From contig VBHB01000101.1 of the NCBI GenBank assembly GCA_005880315.1, positions 1-52,128 of the forward strand: a stretch of DNA of 52,128 nt, given 5' to 3'. Shown here piece by piece: positions 7,207 to 16,316 of this stretch. This stretch comes from Chloroflexota bacterium (GTDB lineage Bacteria; Chloroflexota; Dormibacteria; Dormibacterales; Dormibacteraceae). A model generated the notes under the pieces. The model made no database searches, had not been told where the DNA came from, and saw only the letters and a program-made list of their open reading frames with translations. The translations under genes and the position numbers were made by a program. The stretch's first letter is position 1, and each line of letters begins with the position of its first letter.

Positions 7207-8451
7207 GTGAGCACGCCGGCGGTAAGGTGGCTACCGGCGTTGGCCAACCGGCGTTTCAGTGGCCTGCTTGTCATCTGGGCGGGGATCCCGATCACGCTCC
7301 TGTACATCTGGCAGGCGTTGGTCCAGCCCCTCGCGTTCGGAACCTATCTCGGCGACTTCCAGGAGAGCTATATGCGCGCGGCGGGGCGGCTCGCGGCAGG
7401 TCGCGATCCGTACGACCTCTGTCAGACCATGGGCTGCCTGGAGCCGACCGGGCCCCAGTACGTCACCCCGCTGCCTCTGGCCTGGCTGCTCCAGCCGGCG
7501 GTGGGCGTCGACAGCCACGCGCTCGCGGCCGCGGCCGTCATCCTGCTCAACGCGTCGGTGGTGGTGTTCCTGATCTGCGTCCTCCGCGCTCTCGAGGTGC
7601 GGGACTGGCAGCTCGCCGCCCTGCTGGTGCTGGTGGCGCTGGCGTTCGAGCCCACCACCGCCAACATCGTCGAAGGCCAGATCAACCTGGTACTGCTGGC
7701 GCTCTCGGGCGTTTGGCTGCTGGCCTGGGTGGCCGGCCGCTGGTGGGGAGGCGCGGCGCTGGGGATCGCCGTGGCGTTGAAGCTGATCCAGGCGCCCGTC
7801 GGCTTGCTGGTGCTGTGGGCGCGGCGCTGGTCGATGCTGGCGGCGGCGGCGGTCACCGGCCTGGGCCTGTGGCTGATCGCGGCGCCGCAGTACGTGCCGG
7901 AGTATGTGTTCAAGGTGGTGCCGGCGATCGGCGCCGGGACGGGTTTCTTCGAGAATCATTCGCCTGGCGGCACCATCGCAAGGTTGCTCGAGCCGGACAC
8001 TTTCCTGGGCGCCGCACGCGGCGCCCCGCTTGCAGCCAGGATCATCACGACGCTCATCGCGATAGCGGCCCTGGTCGTGACGTTCGCGGTGCTGCGCAGG
8101 TCGTCATCCAGCGCGACCGGGCGGAGCCTCGAAGCGGCCGCAATAGTCGCCGTCACCCCGATCGTGGCCAGCTACTCGTGGGGCACGCACCTCGTCCTGT
8201 TGCTGCTGCCGATGCTCGTGCTGGTCGCATGGGCGGTTCGCAGGAGCGACTGGACGGTGCTCGGGCTCGTCGCGCTTGGTTGGGCGCTGATCGGGCCGGG
8301 CCATCATGCGTTCCAGGTGCTGCTTGTATCGGGTTATACGAACCTGGTTGGGCTTAGGCTGCTGGCCGAGCTCGGGGTGATCGGGATCGCGGCGGTCTGG
8401 ATCGCGAGCCTGCTCGCGGTACGCCGCGAGCGGGCTACCGCACGCTCTTGA
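7207..8451 (+). CDS. Polytopic GT87-type (DUF2029) glycosyltransferase
   Basis: Integral membrane glycosyltransferase of the GT-C fold, family 87/DUF2029, which uses polyprenyl-phosphate sugars such as polyprenyl-phosphomannose. The diagnostic segment near residues 52-72, GDFQESYMRAAGRLAAGRDP, carries the acidic residue and DPY signature that follow the first membrane span. About ten hydrophobic spans follow over 414 residues. GTG 7207 gives the short basic N-terminus before the first span. It begins about 20 bases after the terminator of the structured RNA, so its expression may depend on readthrough. The 3' end overlaps the convergent MFS gene by 17 bases. Donor and acceptor are unknown; cell-envelope lipoglycan or glycolipid synthesis is likely. 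Confidence 0.8.
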   Translation: MSTPAVRWLPALANRRFSGLLVIWAGIPITLLYIWQALVQPLAFGTYLGDFQESYMRAAGRLAAGRDPYDLCQTMGCLEPTGPQYVTPLPLAWLLQPAVGVDSHALAAAAVILLNASVVVFLICVLRALEVRDWQLAALLVLVALAFEPTTANIVEGQINLVLLALSGVWLLAWVAGRWWGGAALGIAVALKLIQAPVGLLVLWARRWSMLAAAAVTGLGLWLIAAPQYVPEYVFKVVPAIGAGTGFFENHSPGGTIARLLEPDTFLGAARGAPLAARIITTLIAIAALVVTFAVLRRSSSSATGRSLEAAAIVAVTPIVASYSWGTHLVLLLLPMLVLVAWAVRRSDWTVLGLVALGWALIGPGHHAFQVLLVSGYTNLVGLRLLAELGVIGIAAVWIASLLAVRRERATARS

Positions 8452-9697
8452 TTCGGCTTACGAAAACGGTCCCGAGAACGAAAAAAAGGATCGCGCTTCC
8501 GAACACGGCGCGGTAACCGGAGTTTGGGGAAGCGTGGTTGAAGTAGTCGAGAAGGTAGCCTCCGATGGCGGGGGCGATGGTTTGGGGAAGGGTCTGCGCG
8601 ACGTGAAACAGGCCCATGTCCTTCGCAGACTTGGTGCGGTCCGGCAGCGTGTCGCAAGCAAGCGCCCAGTCCACCGCGTAGTAAAGCCCGTAGCCGAGGC
8701 CGTAGATGGCGGCCATGGCCAACACGAGTGGGATCTGCGTCGGGTACAGGACGATGAATATCAGCGCGACAAGGCTCTGAGCCGCGCCGCTGAGGTAGAC
8801 GAAGATCTTCCGACCCAGGCGGTCCGATATAAGGCCGCCCGTGATTCCAAATGGGATGGCGGACACGAACACGATGGCGAGCCAGTTCGAAGTGAACTGG
8901 TCCGCATTGCCCACGCGCACCACGTCGTGGAAAAAGGGTGACAGGAAGTAAGCCACGATCGTGATCGCGGCGGTAACCATGAGGCGCGTGAAGATCACCC
9001 AGGCAAAGTCGCCGCTGTAAAGTGGCGCGACAAAATTCCGCGCAGATTCCATAAGTGGAATCCGCGGCCCGTGCTCGATGCGCGTCATGCCTTCACCGCG
9101 GGAGGCGACCAGGGCCGGAATCATGGTCAGCACAGTTACCGCGCCGATGACCGCATAAGCCCACAAGAGCTGGTGGGCGCCCGCAAGCACCGATGTCGTG
9201 CCGACCCCGGCCAGCCCGCCCGCCATGTTCATTGCAGCGAGGTAACCGCTTGCCCGGCCAAACTCTGGATTCGGAACAACGTCGGGGATCACTCCCGCAT
9301 AAGCGGCGCCAGCTGCGTTGGCGAAGAGCTGGATCCACAGGTACCCGACGAACAGCTGCGCGTAGCTGTGGGCGGTCATCATGATGCCCAGGCCGACGAG
9401 GTTGAGGATCGTGCAGCCGAAGATGATCGGCCGGCGCCGTCCCCATGGCGTGTACAGGTAGTCGGAGAGCTGCCCCACCAGCGGTGGAACACCAACCGCG
9501 AAGATGGCGCCGACCCCCACCATCGTCCCCAGCGACGAACCGAAAACGTCGTGGGGGACGAGGTCGCGTAGCTGGCTCTGGATCAGGACGAAGCCGATCG
9601 GCAGCCAATGAAAGTTGAATCCGAACCACAGGCTTGCCAGAGCCGCATGACGGAGGTTGCCGAACCTCGTCTCTGGAACGATCGCCGCCACGGCCAC
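8435..9697 (-). CDS. MFS transporter, sugar/cation-symporter-like
   Basis: A 420-residue, 12-span major facilitator protein. The inter-helix 2-3 loop reads GQLSDYLYTPWGRRRP, the form of the MFS signature seen in GPH-type and sucrose-type sugar symporters. A second copy, GGLISDRLGRKIF, lies between spans 8 and 9. Tryptophan- and histidine-containing first-span sequence WFGFNFHWLPIG also fits that branch. Start is GTG at 9697; no ATG gives a complete first span, and the ribosome site is weak. The substrate is probably a sugar or glycoside, by family resemblance only. It is divergent from the DUF1232 gene across a palindrome at 9718-9743. Confidence 0.8.
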   Translation of the reverse strand: MAVAAIVPETRFGNLRHAALASLWFGFNFHWLPIGFVLIQSQLRDLVPHDVFGSSLGTMVGVGAIFAVGVPPLVGQLSDYLYTPWGRRRPIIFGCTILNLVGLGIMMTAHSYAQLFVGYLWIQLFANAAGAAYAGVIPDVVPNPEFGRASGYLAAMNMAGGLAGVGTTSVLAGAHQLLWAYAVIGAVTVLTMIPALVASRGEGMTRIEHGPRIPLMESARNFVAPLYSGDFAWVIFTRLMVTAAITIVAYFLSPFFHDVVRVGNADQFTSNWLAIVFVSAIPFGITGGLISDRLGRKIFVYLSGAAQSLVALIFIVLYPTQIPLVLAMAAIYGLGYGLYYAVDWALACDTLPDRTKSAKDMGLFHVAQTLPQTIAPAIGGYLLDYFNHASPNSGYRAVFGSAILFFVLGTVFVSRIKSVR

Positions 9698-9717
9698 CGC
9701 GAAAGGCTAAGTTAAGT

Positions 9718-9743
9718 AGCTTTTCCGTGGACGGAAAAAAGCT
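9718..9743. repeat. Palindrome between MFS and DUF1232 genes
   Basis: AGCTTTTCCGT and ACGGAAAAAAGCT form an inverted repeat with a two-base centre and two extra A in the right arm. Neither strand has a T-run following it, so a terminator is unlikely. Its position in a 65-base divergent intergenic region suggests an operator for one or both genes. Confidence 0.4.
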
Positions 9744-9762
9744 GTAGGCTTTGGCGGCCCCC

Positions 9763-10173
9763 ATGCATCCTGTCCTTTCGCGCGCAAAAGAGGTTCTCAT
9801 CGAGGTGCCGCGGCATGGCAAGCTCGCGTATTGCCTGCTGCGTGACCCGAGGGTTCCGGCCGCCCCCAAGGCGGCGGTTCTGGGGGCACTGGCCCTGATC
9901 GTCAGCCCGATCGACTTCCCGGCCTGGGTGCCGGTGCTCGGCGAGCTCGACATGCTCGCCCTGGCGGTCCTGGCGGTGAAGACGTTCGTCGAGGCGTGCC
10001 CCGAGGACGTCCGCCGCGAGCATGAGGAGGCGTTGAAGGCAAAAGAGAGCGTTTTCGACCGGGATCTACGGGACACGATGTCGGCGGCTAGACAGGGTAC
10101 GGGCCGGGTCGCGGGCCGGATCCGGGCGCGCTTGACGCGCGGTGACTCATATCAAGCGGTATCGGAGGGCTAG
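9763..10173 (+). CDS. DUF1232 (YkvA-like) small membrane protein
   Basis: A 136-residue protein of the DUF1232 family. The family core is present: LAYCLLRDPRVPAAPKAAVL, a hydrophobic segment, then SPIDFPAWVPVLGELDMLAL, matching the conserved Y-SPIDL-P...P-G-DD pattern with a slightly altered end. A charged C-terminal tail follows. ATG 9763 is chosen over the in-frame TTG 9751. It stops 5 bases before the ribosomal protein L9 gene, so it heads the rplI-dnaB-purA transcript. The molecular role of DUF1232 proteins is unknown; membrane association is likely. Confidence 0.75.
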   Translation: MHPVLSRAKEVLIEVPRHGKLAYCLLRDPRVPAAPKAAVLGALALIVSPIDFPAWVPVLGELDMLALAVLAVKTFVEACPEDVRREHEEALKAKESVFDRDLRDTMSAARQGTGRVAGRIRARLTRGDSYQAVSEG

Positions 10174-10178
10174 GGAAA

Positions 10179-10628
10179 GTGCGTGTGATGTTGACCAAGG
10201 ACGTCGCCAACGTCGGCAAGGCCGGCGATGTGAAGGAGGTCACGGACGGATACGGCCGCAACTTCCTGTTGCCGCGAAAGCTGGCGGTGCCGGCGCGCAA
10301 GGGCGTCGAGCAGGAGGCGAAGCGGCTGCAGGATGCGGCCACCAAGCGCGAGACGAAGGATCGCGTCGCGGCGCAGGCCCTGGCCGACGAGATCCACAAC
10401 AAGACGGTCGTCGTGAGGTTGAAGGTCGGCGCAGAGGACAAGGCCTTCGGCTCGATCACCAACCAGGACATCGCCACCGCATTGAAGGCCCAGCACCGGG
10501 TCGAGATCGATCGCCACAAGATCGATATCAAAGAGCCCATCAAGACGCTGGGCGAGCACCAGGTGCCTCTCAAGCTTCACCGGGACGTGGCCGCCCACGT
10601 CAATGTGATCGTCACCCAGGACCGGTAG
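10179..10628 (+). CDS. rplI: 50S ribosomal protein L9
   Basis: Large-subunit ribosomal protein that binds 23S rRNA and helps keep reading-frame fidelity. The N-terminal signature is clear: VRVMLTKDVANVGKAGDVKE, then GYGRNFLLPRKLA. The central helix and a C-terminal domain (HRVEIDRHKIDIKEPIKTLG, residues about 106-125) complete the 149 residues normal for L9. GTG 10179 is preceded by GGAGGGCTAGGGAAA. The rplI-dnaB order is widely conserved in bacteria. Confidence 0.95.
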   Translation: MRVMLTKDVANVGKAGDVKEVTDGYGRNFLLPRKLAVPARKGVEQEAKRLQDAATKRETKDRVAAQALADEIHNKTVVVRLKVGAEDKAFGSITNQDIATALKAQHRVEIDRHKIDIKEPIKTLGEHQVPLKLHRDVAAHVNVIVTQDR

Positions 10629-10640
10629 CAGGTTCCCGGC

Positions 10641-11999
10641 ATGGCGACCATCGCGCTCACACCCGGGAGGGTGCCACCACACGACCTCGACGCGGAGACG
10701 TCGGTGCTCGGCTCCATCCTCCTCGACCCTCTCTCGATCGCCAAGGTGCTGCAGTTCCTCCATCCGGAAGACTTCTATCGCGAGAACAACGGGCAGGTCT
10801 ACCGCGCGGCTTTGGACCTCTTCGCCGCCGGCGAACCCATCGACAACGTCACGCTCGCCGCGCAGCTGCAGACGATGGGCATGCTCGATCGGATCGGGGG
10901 GCGGGCCCAGCTGGCGTCGATGCAGAGCTCGGTCCCGACCTCGGCCAACATCGAGTACTACGGCCGGATCCTCAAGGAGAAGGCGTACAAGCGGCGCTTG
11001 ATCTCCGCCGGGGCGAACATCGCGGGCTTCGGCTACGACGATGGGGTGGAAGCCGAGGAGGCGATCAACCAGGCACAGTCGCTGGTGTTCGGCGTCGCCG
11101 ACGACCGCGACCAGCGCGAGCTCGCGAAGCTCTACGACCTGCTCGGTCCCGCGATGGAGCGCATCTCGCTGCAGATGGAATCCGGGCAGGGCGTCGTGGG
11201 GGTGCCTTCGGGTTTCCACGACCTCGACCGCATGACCGGCGGGTTCAAGGACTCGGACCTGATCATCGTGGCGGGGAGACCTTCGATGGGAAAGACCTCC
11301 CTCGCATTGAACATCGCGCTTTTCTCCGCGCTCGAGCACAAAAAGGCGATCGCGATCTTCAGCCTCGAGATGTCCAAGGAACAACTCACGGAGCGCTTGC
11401 TCACTGAGCAAGCACAAATTGATGTGCAGCGCATGCACCGAGGACAACTGAGTGAAGCGGAGTTCGATCGAATTTCGAATGCGCTGGGGCCGCTGGGTGA
11501 GGCTTCGATCTACATCGACGACACGCCGGCGATGGACGAGCTGACTCTGCAGCTCAAAGCGCGTCAGGCCAAGATGCGTCACAACATCGACATGATCGTC
11601 GTCGACTATCTCCAGCTGATGCACGGGCGCTCGCGTGGCGATGACAACCGAGTCCAGGAAGTGTCATCGATCTCGCGTGCGCTCAAGGGCCTGGCCCGCG
11701 AGCTGCGGGTGCCGGTGATCGCGATCTCTCAGCTGAGTCGTGCGCCAGAACAGCGGCCCGACAAGCGCCCGATCCTCAGCGACCTGAGAGAAAGCGGTGC
11801 CATTGAACAAGACAGTGATCTTGTCATGTTTCTTTATAGGCCCGAGTACTACAAATCCGATGAGCGGCCCGGCATCGCCGAGGTGATCGTGGCCAAGCAC
11901 CGCAACGGCCCGACCGGCATGATCGAGCTCAAGTTCCGACGCGACCACACGCGGTTCTACAACCTGGAGACGAGGCGGCCCGAGCCCGGCACCGAGTAG
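10641..11999 (+). CDS. dnaB: Replicative DNA helicase
   Basis: Hexameric 5'-3' helicase that unwinds DNA at the replication fork. The N-terminal domain begins PPHDLDAETSVLGSILLD, typical of DnaB. Walker A GRPSMGKTS is at residues 212-220. FSLEMSKEQL, the Walker B region DMIVVDYLQLM and the motif near SDLRESGAIEQDSD are all present in order. The 452-residue length is standard and no intein is inserted. It lies 12 bases after rplI. Its TAG shares one base with the GTG of purA, so translation is coupled. Confidence 0.96.
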   Translation: MATIALTPGRVPPHDLDAETSVLGSILLDPLSIAKVLQFLHPEDFYRENNGQVYRAALDLFAAGEPIDNVTLAAQLQTMGMLDRIGGRAQLASMQSSVPTSANIEYYGRILKEKAYKRRLISAGANIAGFGYDDGVEAEEAINQAQSLVFGVADDRDQRELAKLYDLLGPAMERISLQMESGQGVVGVPSGFHDLDRMTGGFKDSDLIIVAGRPSMGKTSLALNIALFSALEHKKAIAIFSLEMSKEQLTERLLTEQAQIDVQRMHRGQLSEAEFDRISNALGPLGEASIYIDDTPAMDELTLQLKARQAKMRHNIDMIVVDYLQLMHGRSRGDDNRVQEVSSISRALKGLARELRVPVIAISQLSRAPEQRPDKRPILSDLRESGAIEQDSDLVMFLYRPEYYKSDERPGIAEVIVAKHRNGPTGMIELKFRRDHTRFYNLETRRPEPGTE

Positions 12000-13288
12000 T
12001 GGTCATCATCCTGGTCGGCGGCCAGTGGGGGGACGAGGGCAAGGGCAAGGTCATCGACTACCTCGCCTCGAAGGCTCAGATGGTCATCCGCACGCAGGGC
12101 GGCAACAACGCCGGCCACACCGTGGTCACGGAGCACGGCGAATTCAAGTTCCAGCTCATGCCCTCGGGCATCCTCTACGAGCACTGCACCTGCGTCATCG
12201 GCAACGGCGTGGTGGTCGACCCCATCGTGCTGCTGCGCGAGATATCGCAGCTGCGCGAACGCGGGATCGAGCCGAAGAAGCTCGTCGTCAGCGAGCGCGC
12301 GCACATGGTCATGCGCTACCACCCGCTGTTCGACCAGCTCGAGGAGGAATCCCGCGGCGACGACCGCCTGGGCACCACGTGGCGGGGCATCGGGCCGGCC
12401 TACTCCGACAAAATCCGGCGTATCGGCTTCCGGATCGGCGACCTCCAGAAGGAGGCCTTCATGCGCAAGAAGCTGGCCTTCGTCGTCGGTCAGGTCAAGA
12501 ACCCGATCTTGACCAAGCTCTACGAGCGAGATCCTTACGACATCGAAAACATGCTTGCCGAGTACATGGGCTATGCGAAGGAGCTCGACCCTTTCATCAA
12601 GGACACCTTCCCGCTCATTCAAGACGCCCTCGACTCAAAGGCCAACATCCTGCTCGAGGGCGCCCAGGCGACGATGCTCGACCTGGACTTCGGCACGTAT
12701 CCATACGTCACCAGCTCCAACCCGACCGCCGGCGGCGCCCTCACCGGCAGCGGCATACCGCCGACGCGCGTCGACCTGACCATCGGAGTCTTCAAGGCGT
12801 ACACGTCACGGGTCGGCTACGGACCCTTCCCATCCGAGCTGCTGGACGAGATCGGCGACCAGATCCGGGAGCGCGGCCACGAGTTCGGGACGGTGACCGG
12901 GCGTCCGCGCCGGATCGGCTGGTTCGATGCCGCGGTCGCTCGGTACGCGGTCAAGTTGAACGGTGTGGGTTGCGCGGCTCTGATGCGACTCGACATTCTC
13001 GACGACCAGCCCATCTTGAAGATCTGCACCGGCTACAAGTTCCGCGGCAAGCCGTTCGACCACCCACTGGCGAACATCTCCCACTACAAGCACTGCGAGC
13101 CGGTATACGAGGAGATGCCCGGCTGGCGGCAGGCGATCGGTGGCGCGGCCGGATGGGAGGATCTACCGCAGGCCTGCCGGGACTATGTGGACCGGATTGG
13201 AGAGCTGATCGGCGCACCGATCGATCTCGCCGGCACCGGACCCAGGCGCGACCAGTTCGTCACCCGAGGCCGCAAGCTGTTCGACTGA
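11999..13288 (+). CDS. purA: Adenylosuccinate synthetase
   Basis: GTP-dependent enzyme joining IMP and aspartate, the first committed step to AMP. The P-loop GGQWGDEGKGK is at residues 7-17 with catalytic Asp and His (NNAGHTV) following. The family motif GTVTGRPRRIGWFD is near 298, and STGP-equivalent AGTGPRRDQ closes the protein. The length of 429 is normal. GTG 11999 overlaps the dnaB stop by one base. No terminator is obvious in the 64 bases before the sigma-factor gene. Confidence 0.96.
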   Translation: MVIILVGGQWGDEGKGKVIDYLASKAQMVIRTQGGNNAGHTVVTEHGEFKFQLMPSGILYEHCTCVIGNGVVVDPIVLLREISQLRERGIEPKKLVVSERAHMVMRYHPLFDQLEEESRGDDRLGTTWRGIGPAYSDKIRRIGFRIGDLQKEAFMRKKLAFVVGQVKNPILTKLYERDPYDIENMLAEYMGYAKELDPFIKDTFPLIQDALDSKANILLEGAQATMLDLDFGTYPYVTSSNPTAGGALTGSGIPPTRVDLTIGVFKAYTSRVGYGPFPSELLDEIGDQIRERGHEFGTVTGRPRRIGWFDAAVARYAVKLNGVGCAALMRLDILDDQPILKICTGYKFRGKPFDHPLANISHYKHCEPVYEEMPGWRQAIGGAAGWEDLPQACRDYVDRIGELIGAPIDLAGTGPRRDQFVTRGRKLFD

Positions 13289-13352
13289 CGTTCGGGCGAC
13301 CTGGCGTAACCAATCCGTCACTTGCGGTGTCTTGAGAAATGTGGTCCATGTC

Positions 13353-13877
13353 GTGAGTGCGGAGGCCGGCCGCTCCCTTCACGAGCGTGCTGTAGCCGGC
13401 GACGAGGTCGCCTTCGAGGCCCTGGTCGGCCCACTGGTGGAGCCGGGGATCCGGCTCGCCTATTCGATGCTCGGCGACCGGACCGAGGCCGAGGATGCCG
13501 TCCAGGAGGCGGTCACGCGAGCGTGGCGCAAGCTGGGCCAGCTTCGGGCCGGCATGCCGGTCCGGCCGTGGTTCCTCGCCATCGTCGTCAATCAGTGTCG
13601 CAACATTCGCCGCACGCGCTGGTTTCGGTTCGTGCGTACCTCCGACAATTTCCGTTTCGACCGTGGCGTAGAACCCGGCGTCGAGAGGATCGACCTCGCC
13701 CGGGCGCTGGCCCGGCTGTCGGAAACCGACCGCCAGGCCCTGTTTCTGTACTTCTACCTGGACCTACCTGTCGACGAGGTGGGCGTTGCGCTCGGGATAT
13801 CGGCGGCGGCGGCGAAAGGCCGGATCTACCGCGCGTGCCACCGCCTGCGCCCGGATCTCGCAGAGGAGGACTTGTGA
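13353..13877 (+). CDS. ECF-type RNA polymerase sigma factor
   Basis: Extracytoplasmic-function sigma factor. Region 2 runs through DRTEAEDAVQEAVTRAW, the -10 recognition and core-binding helices. Region 4 has LSETDRQALFLYFYLDLPVD followed by the helix-turn-helix GVALGISAAAAKGRIYRA. Sigma regions 1 and 3 are absent, as expected. GTG 13353 is used here; TTG 13332 and GTG 13341 are alternatives. The stop overlaps the next gene as ATGA, and the next product is a membrane protein with a short cytoplasmic head, the usual arrangement of an ECF factor with its anti-sigma factor. A possible self-regulated promoter (TAACC at about 13307 and GTCT at about 13329) is inference only. Confidence 0.88.
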   Translation: MSAEAGRSLHERAVAGDEVAFEALVGPLVEPGIRLAYSMLGDRTEAEDAVQEAVTRAWRKLGQLRAGMPVRPWFLAIVVNQCRNIRRTRWFRFVRTSDNFRFDRGVEPGVERIDLARALARLSETDRQALFLYFYLDLPVDEVGVALGISAAAAKGRIYRACHRLRPDLAEEDL

Positions 13878-15145
13878 TGGACGACCTGCGCAACGACCTG
13901 CGTTCCATTTTCGAACGCCAGCAGTCGGGCCTGCGCGAGCTCCGCGGTACGCGCGAGACCGTGATGAAGCGCGCGCTCGTGAGAAAGGACGAGCCTCTCG
14001 GCGGGCGTCTGAACATCGCGGCCGGTATCGCCGCCGTAATCATCGCGGCCTTGGTCATCGCCACCTTCGCTTACGTCCGGGGACGAAGCGTCGGCCACGA
14101 AGGCCCGTTGCCGGGCGCCTCCTCCGCCCGCGTGGCGACACCGTTGGTCAAGCCCCCGAGCATCCCGCCCCGGACCGCGATCCTGGACATCGACCTCGTC
14201 GACCTGTCGACCGGTTGGGTCCTCTTCACCACCTGCGTGCAACCGATGACCGGCGCGTGCCACTACTCGGTCGTGGCGACGACTGATGGCGGCGCTTCAT
14301 GGTCGAAGCCGGTGCAGGTCGGCGGCCAGTTCGACTATGCCAATGGGGATGCTCCGCGAACGGTCCACTTCGTCGACAAGACAGACGGTTTCGTCTATGG
14401 AGGCGGGTTCGCGTTTGTCACCCACGATGGCGGGCGGACGTGGGCACACCTCAACATCCAGGCTGTATTCATCGAATTCATCACCGGGCGCGACGGAATC
14501 GTCTGGGCCGCGACGTATCCGTGCGCCAAAGGCACGTCTTGTCCATATGAGATTCGCTCGAGCGTCGACGGGGGCGTTACATGGTCTTCGCCGCACGAGG
14601 TTCCGGCGATCCTCCCTCCACTCCAAGGGGTAGCGTTCGCGGCCAGCGGTTTGGTGGTGGGGACGTTCACGGACCTGATGATCACCCTCGACGGCGGGGC
14701 GACCTGGCGGGTGATCAAATCCGCGTGCGCAACCGCGGTCTCGCCGGAACAGATCGCCACCAGCGATGGGCTCGAACTATGGCTTCTGTGCACCGATGGC
14801 GCCAAGAACGAGACGCTGTACGTTTCGGAAAACGCGGGCGCGTCCTGGTCGCAGCGCGCCCTCCCGCTGCCGAGCGGGCCTAAGTCCGGGCTGAGCGGAG
14901 CCACCGGCCTGCTATCGCCCTCGGCGGGCACGGCGCTCCTCAACCCGGGTCGAGGCGTCATGGTCAGCCACGACGGCGGAACGACGTGGGCGCATGCGGG
15001 TCCGGCCGACGTTCAGTTCGGCGCGATTCGCTTATGCAGCGCCGGCGACGGTTGGGCGATCGACGATCAGCACTACATCTGGGCTACCGATGACGGCGGC
15101 GATCACTGGACGCGAGTGGCGGGACTCCAGATCGCGTCGCCCTGA
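13877..15145 (+). CDS. Membrane Asp-box protein, putative anti-sigma receptor
   Basis: A 422-residue protein translationally coupled to the ECF sigma gene. Residues 1-45 are a charged cytoplasmic head with no recognisable zinc anti-sigma motif. Residues 47-66 form one membrane span. The rest lies outside and contains seven Asp-box (BNR-like) motifs of the form DGGxxW, at about residues 136, 183, 230, 271, 318, 365 and 405. Spacing is near 45, as in a seven-bladed beta-propeller similar to Ycf48 or sialidase-like folds. No catalytic residues of sialidases are evident. The sigma coupling and topology suggest that it senses an external signal and holds the sigma factor, but binding is inference. 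It could alternatively be a sigma-regulated surface protein. Confidence 0.75.
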   Translation: MDDLRNDLRSIFERQQSGLRELRGTRETVMKRALVRKDEPLGGRLNIAAGIAAVIIAALVIATFAYVRGRSVGHEGPLPGASSARVATPLVKPPSIPPRTAILDIDLVDLSTGWVLFTTCVQPMTGACHYSVVATTDGGASWSKPVQVGGQFDYANGDAPRTVHFVDKTDGFVYGGGFAFVTHDGGRTWAHLNIQAVFIEFITGRDGIVWAATYPCAKGTSCPYEIRSSVDGGVTWSSPHEVPAILPPLQGVAFAASGLVVGTFTDLMITLDGGATWRVIKSACATAVSPEQIATSDGLELWLLCTDGAKNETLYVSENAGASWSQRALPLPSGPKSGLSGATGLLSPSAGTALLNPGRGVMVSHDGGTTWAHAGPADVQFGAIRLCSAGDGWAIDDQHYIWATDDGGDHWTRVAGLQIASP

Positions 15146-15179
15146 AGCGTCGAGCCGGAAGCTCCATCATTTCGGTGAA

Positions 15180-16316
15180 TTGACGAGCGCCCACGCCATC
15201 GCCGCCAAGCTCACCTGGGCGCAGGTGCACGCTTTCCGGCTCACCAGGCATCACCTCACAGGCCTTGCGCCGAAGAAGGATCTCGTTCGAGTCACCGGCG
15301 ATATCGGCGGCGCGCAGGCACAGGTCATGTCCGCCGCCGAGCTGCAGATCGCGGTGCGGTCCGATTGCACCGTCAAGGACGTGCGGCGTGCACTCTGGCA
15401 GGACAAGAAGCTCGTCAAGACATGGCTGATGCGCGGGACGCTCCACCTCGTGCCGGCGGACGACCTTCCCGTGTTCACCGCGGCGATGAGCAGCCACCTG
15501 GTCCGAAGCCCGGCCGCGTGGCTGAAATACACGCAACTGACCGAGCGCGAATTCACGGATGTCATCCAGGCGATCGGCGACGCCCTGGACGGGCAGGCGC
15601 TCACCCGCGAAGAGCTGATCGGGAAGGTCGGCAAGGGCCGCTCGGAGCGAATCCAGGTCGCTCTCAAGTCAGGTTGGGGCGGTCTCCTGAAGCCGGTCGC
15701 CCGCAAGGGCCTGCTGTGCTTCGGCCCAAGTCGCGGGCAGAGTGTCACTTTCGTGCAGCCACATCGCTGGCTGGGCCGATGGCGCGACCTCGACCCCGAG
15801 GCCGCCCTGGTCGAGATGGGTCGCCGGTACCTGCGCGCATACGGGCCCGCAACCAAGAATGACTTTGCGCGCTGGTGGGGCAACTGGCCGGGCATCGGCA
15901 AGGCTGCGTGGATCGGAATGGCTGACGAGCTGGCGCCGGTCAGCGTCGAAGGCCAGCGTGCGGACATCCTGGCGGCCGACCTCGACATCATCACGTCGGC
16001 GGCACCTGTTTCCGGGGTGAACCTGCTGCCGGGCTTCGACCCTTATCTGATGGGCCACTCCAGCCGCGACCACCTCTTCGATGCGCAGTACCGCTGGCGT
16101 GTGAGCCGCATCGCCGGCTGGATCTCGCCGGTCGTGCTGCTGGACGGCCGCGTGATCGCGACCTGGACTCACCAGCCGGCAAAAGCGAATCTGGTCGTCT
16201 CGGTCAAGCCTTTTCGCAGACTCACGGCAGCAACGATGAAACAGGTGAACGGTCGGGCTCAAGAGATCGCTTCGGCACTGGGTCTGTCCGGTGCAACTGC
16301 GAAAGTGGCCGTCTAG
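15180..16316 (+). CDS. Winged-helix HTH_42 (AlkZ/YcaQ-like) protein
   Basis: A 378-residue member of the HTH_42 family, which includes DNA glycosylases such as AlkZ that unhook bulky alkyl lesions or crosslinks. Family features are GGAQAQVMSAAELQIAVRS near residue 42, LVKTWLMRGTLHLVPADDLP near 78, and the C-terminal LLPGFDPYLMGHSSRDHLF with VVLLDGRVIATW. Most members of this wider family have no proven activity. The frame is open further upstream into the Asp-box gene, but TTG 15180 is the best start because the domain begins just after it. The stop overlaps the convergent RnfD-like gene by 4 bases. Two AlkA-type glycosylases occur later in the window. Confidence 0.8.
   Translation: MTSAHAIAAKLTWAQVHAFRLTRHHLTGLAPKKDLVRVTGDIGGAQAQVMSAAELQIAVRSDCTVKDVRRALWQDKKLVKTWLMRGTLHLVPADDLPVFTAAMSSHLVRSPAAWLKYTQLTEREFTDVIQAIGDALDGQALTREELIGKVGKGRSERIQVALKSGWGGLLKPVARKGLLCFGPSRGQSVTFVQPHRWLGRWRDLDPEAALVEMGRRYLRAYGPATKNDFARWWGNWPGIGKAAWIGMADELAPVSVEGQRADILAADLDIITSAAPVSGVNLLPGFDPYLMGHSSRDHLFDAQYRWRVSRIAGWISPVVLLDGRVIATWTHQPAKANLVVSVKPFRRLTAATMKQVNGRAQEIASALGLSGATAKVAV

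Noticed and set aside
14994-15179. Extended start of the HTH_42 protein inside the Asp-box gene
   Set aside because: The extra residues are Arg/Ser-rich out-of-frame translation of the upstream gene and precede the domain.
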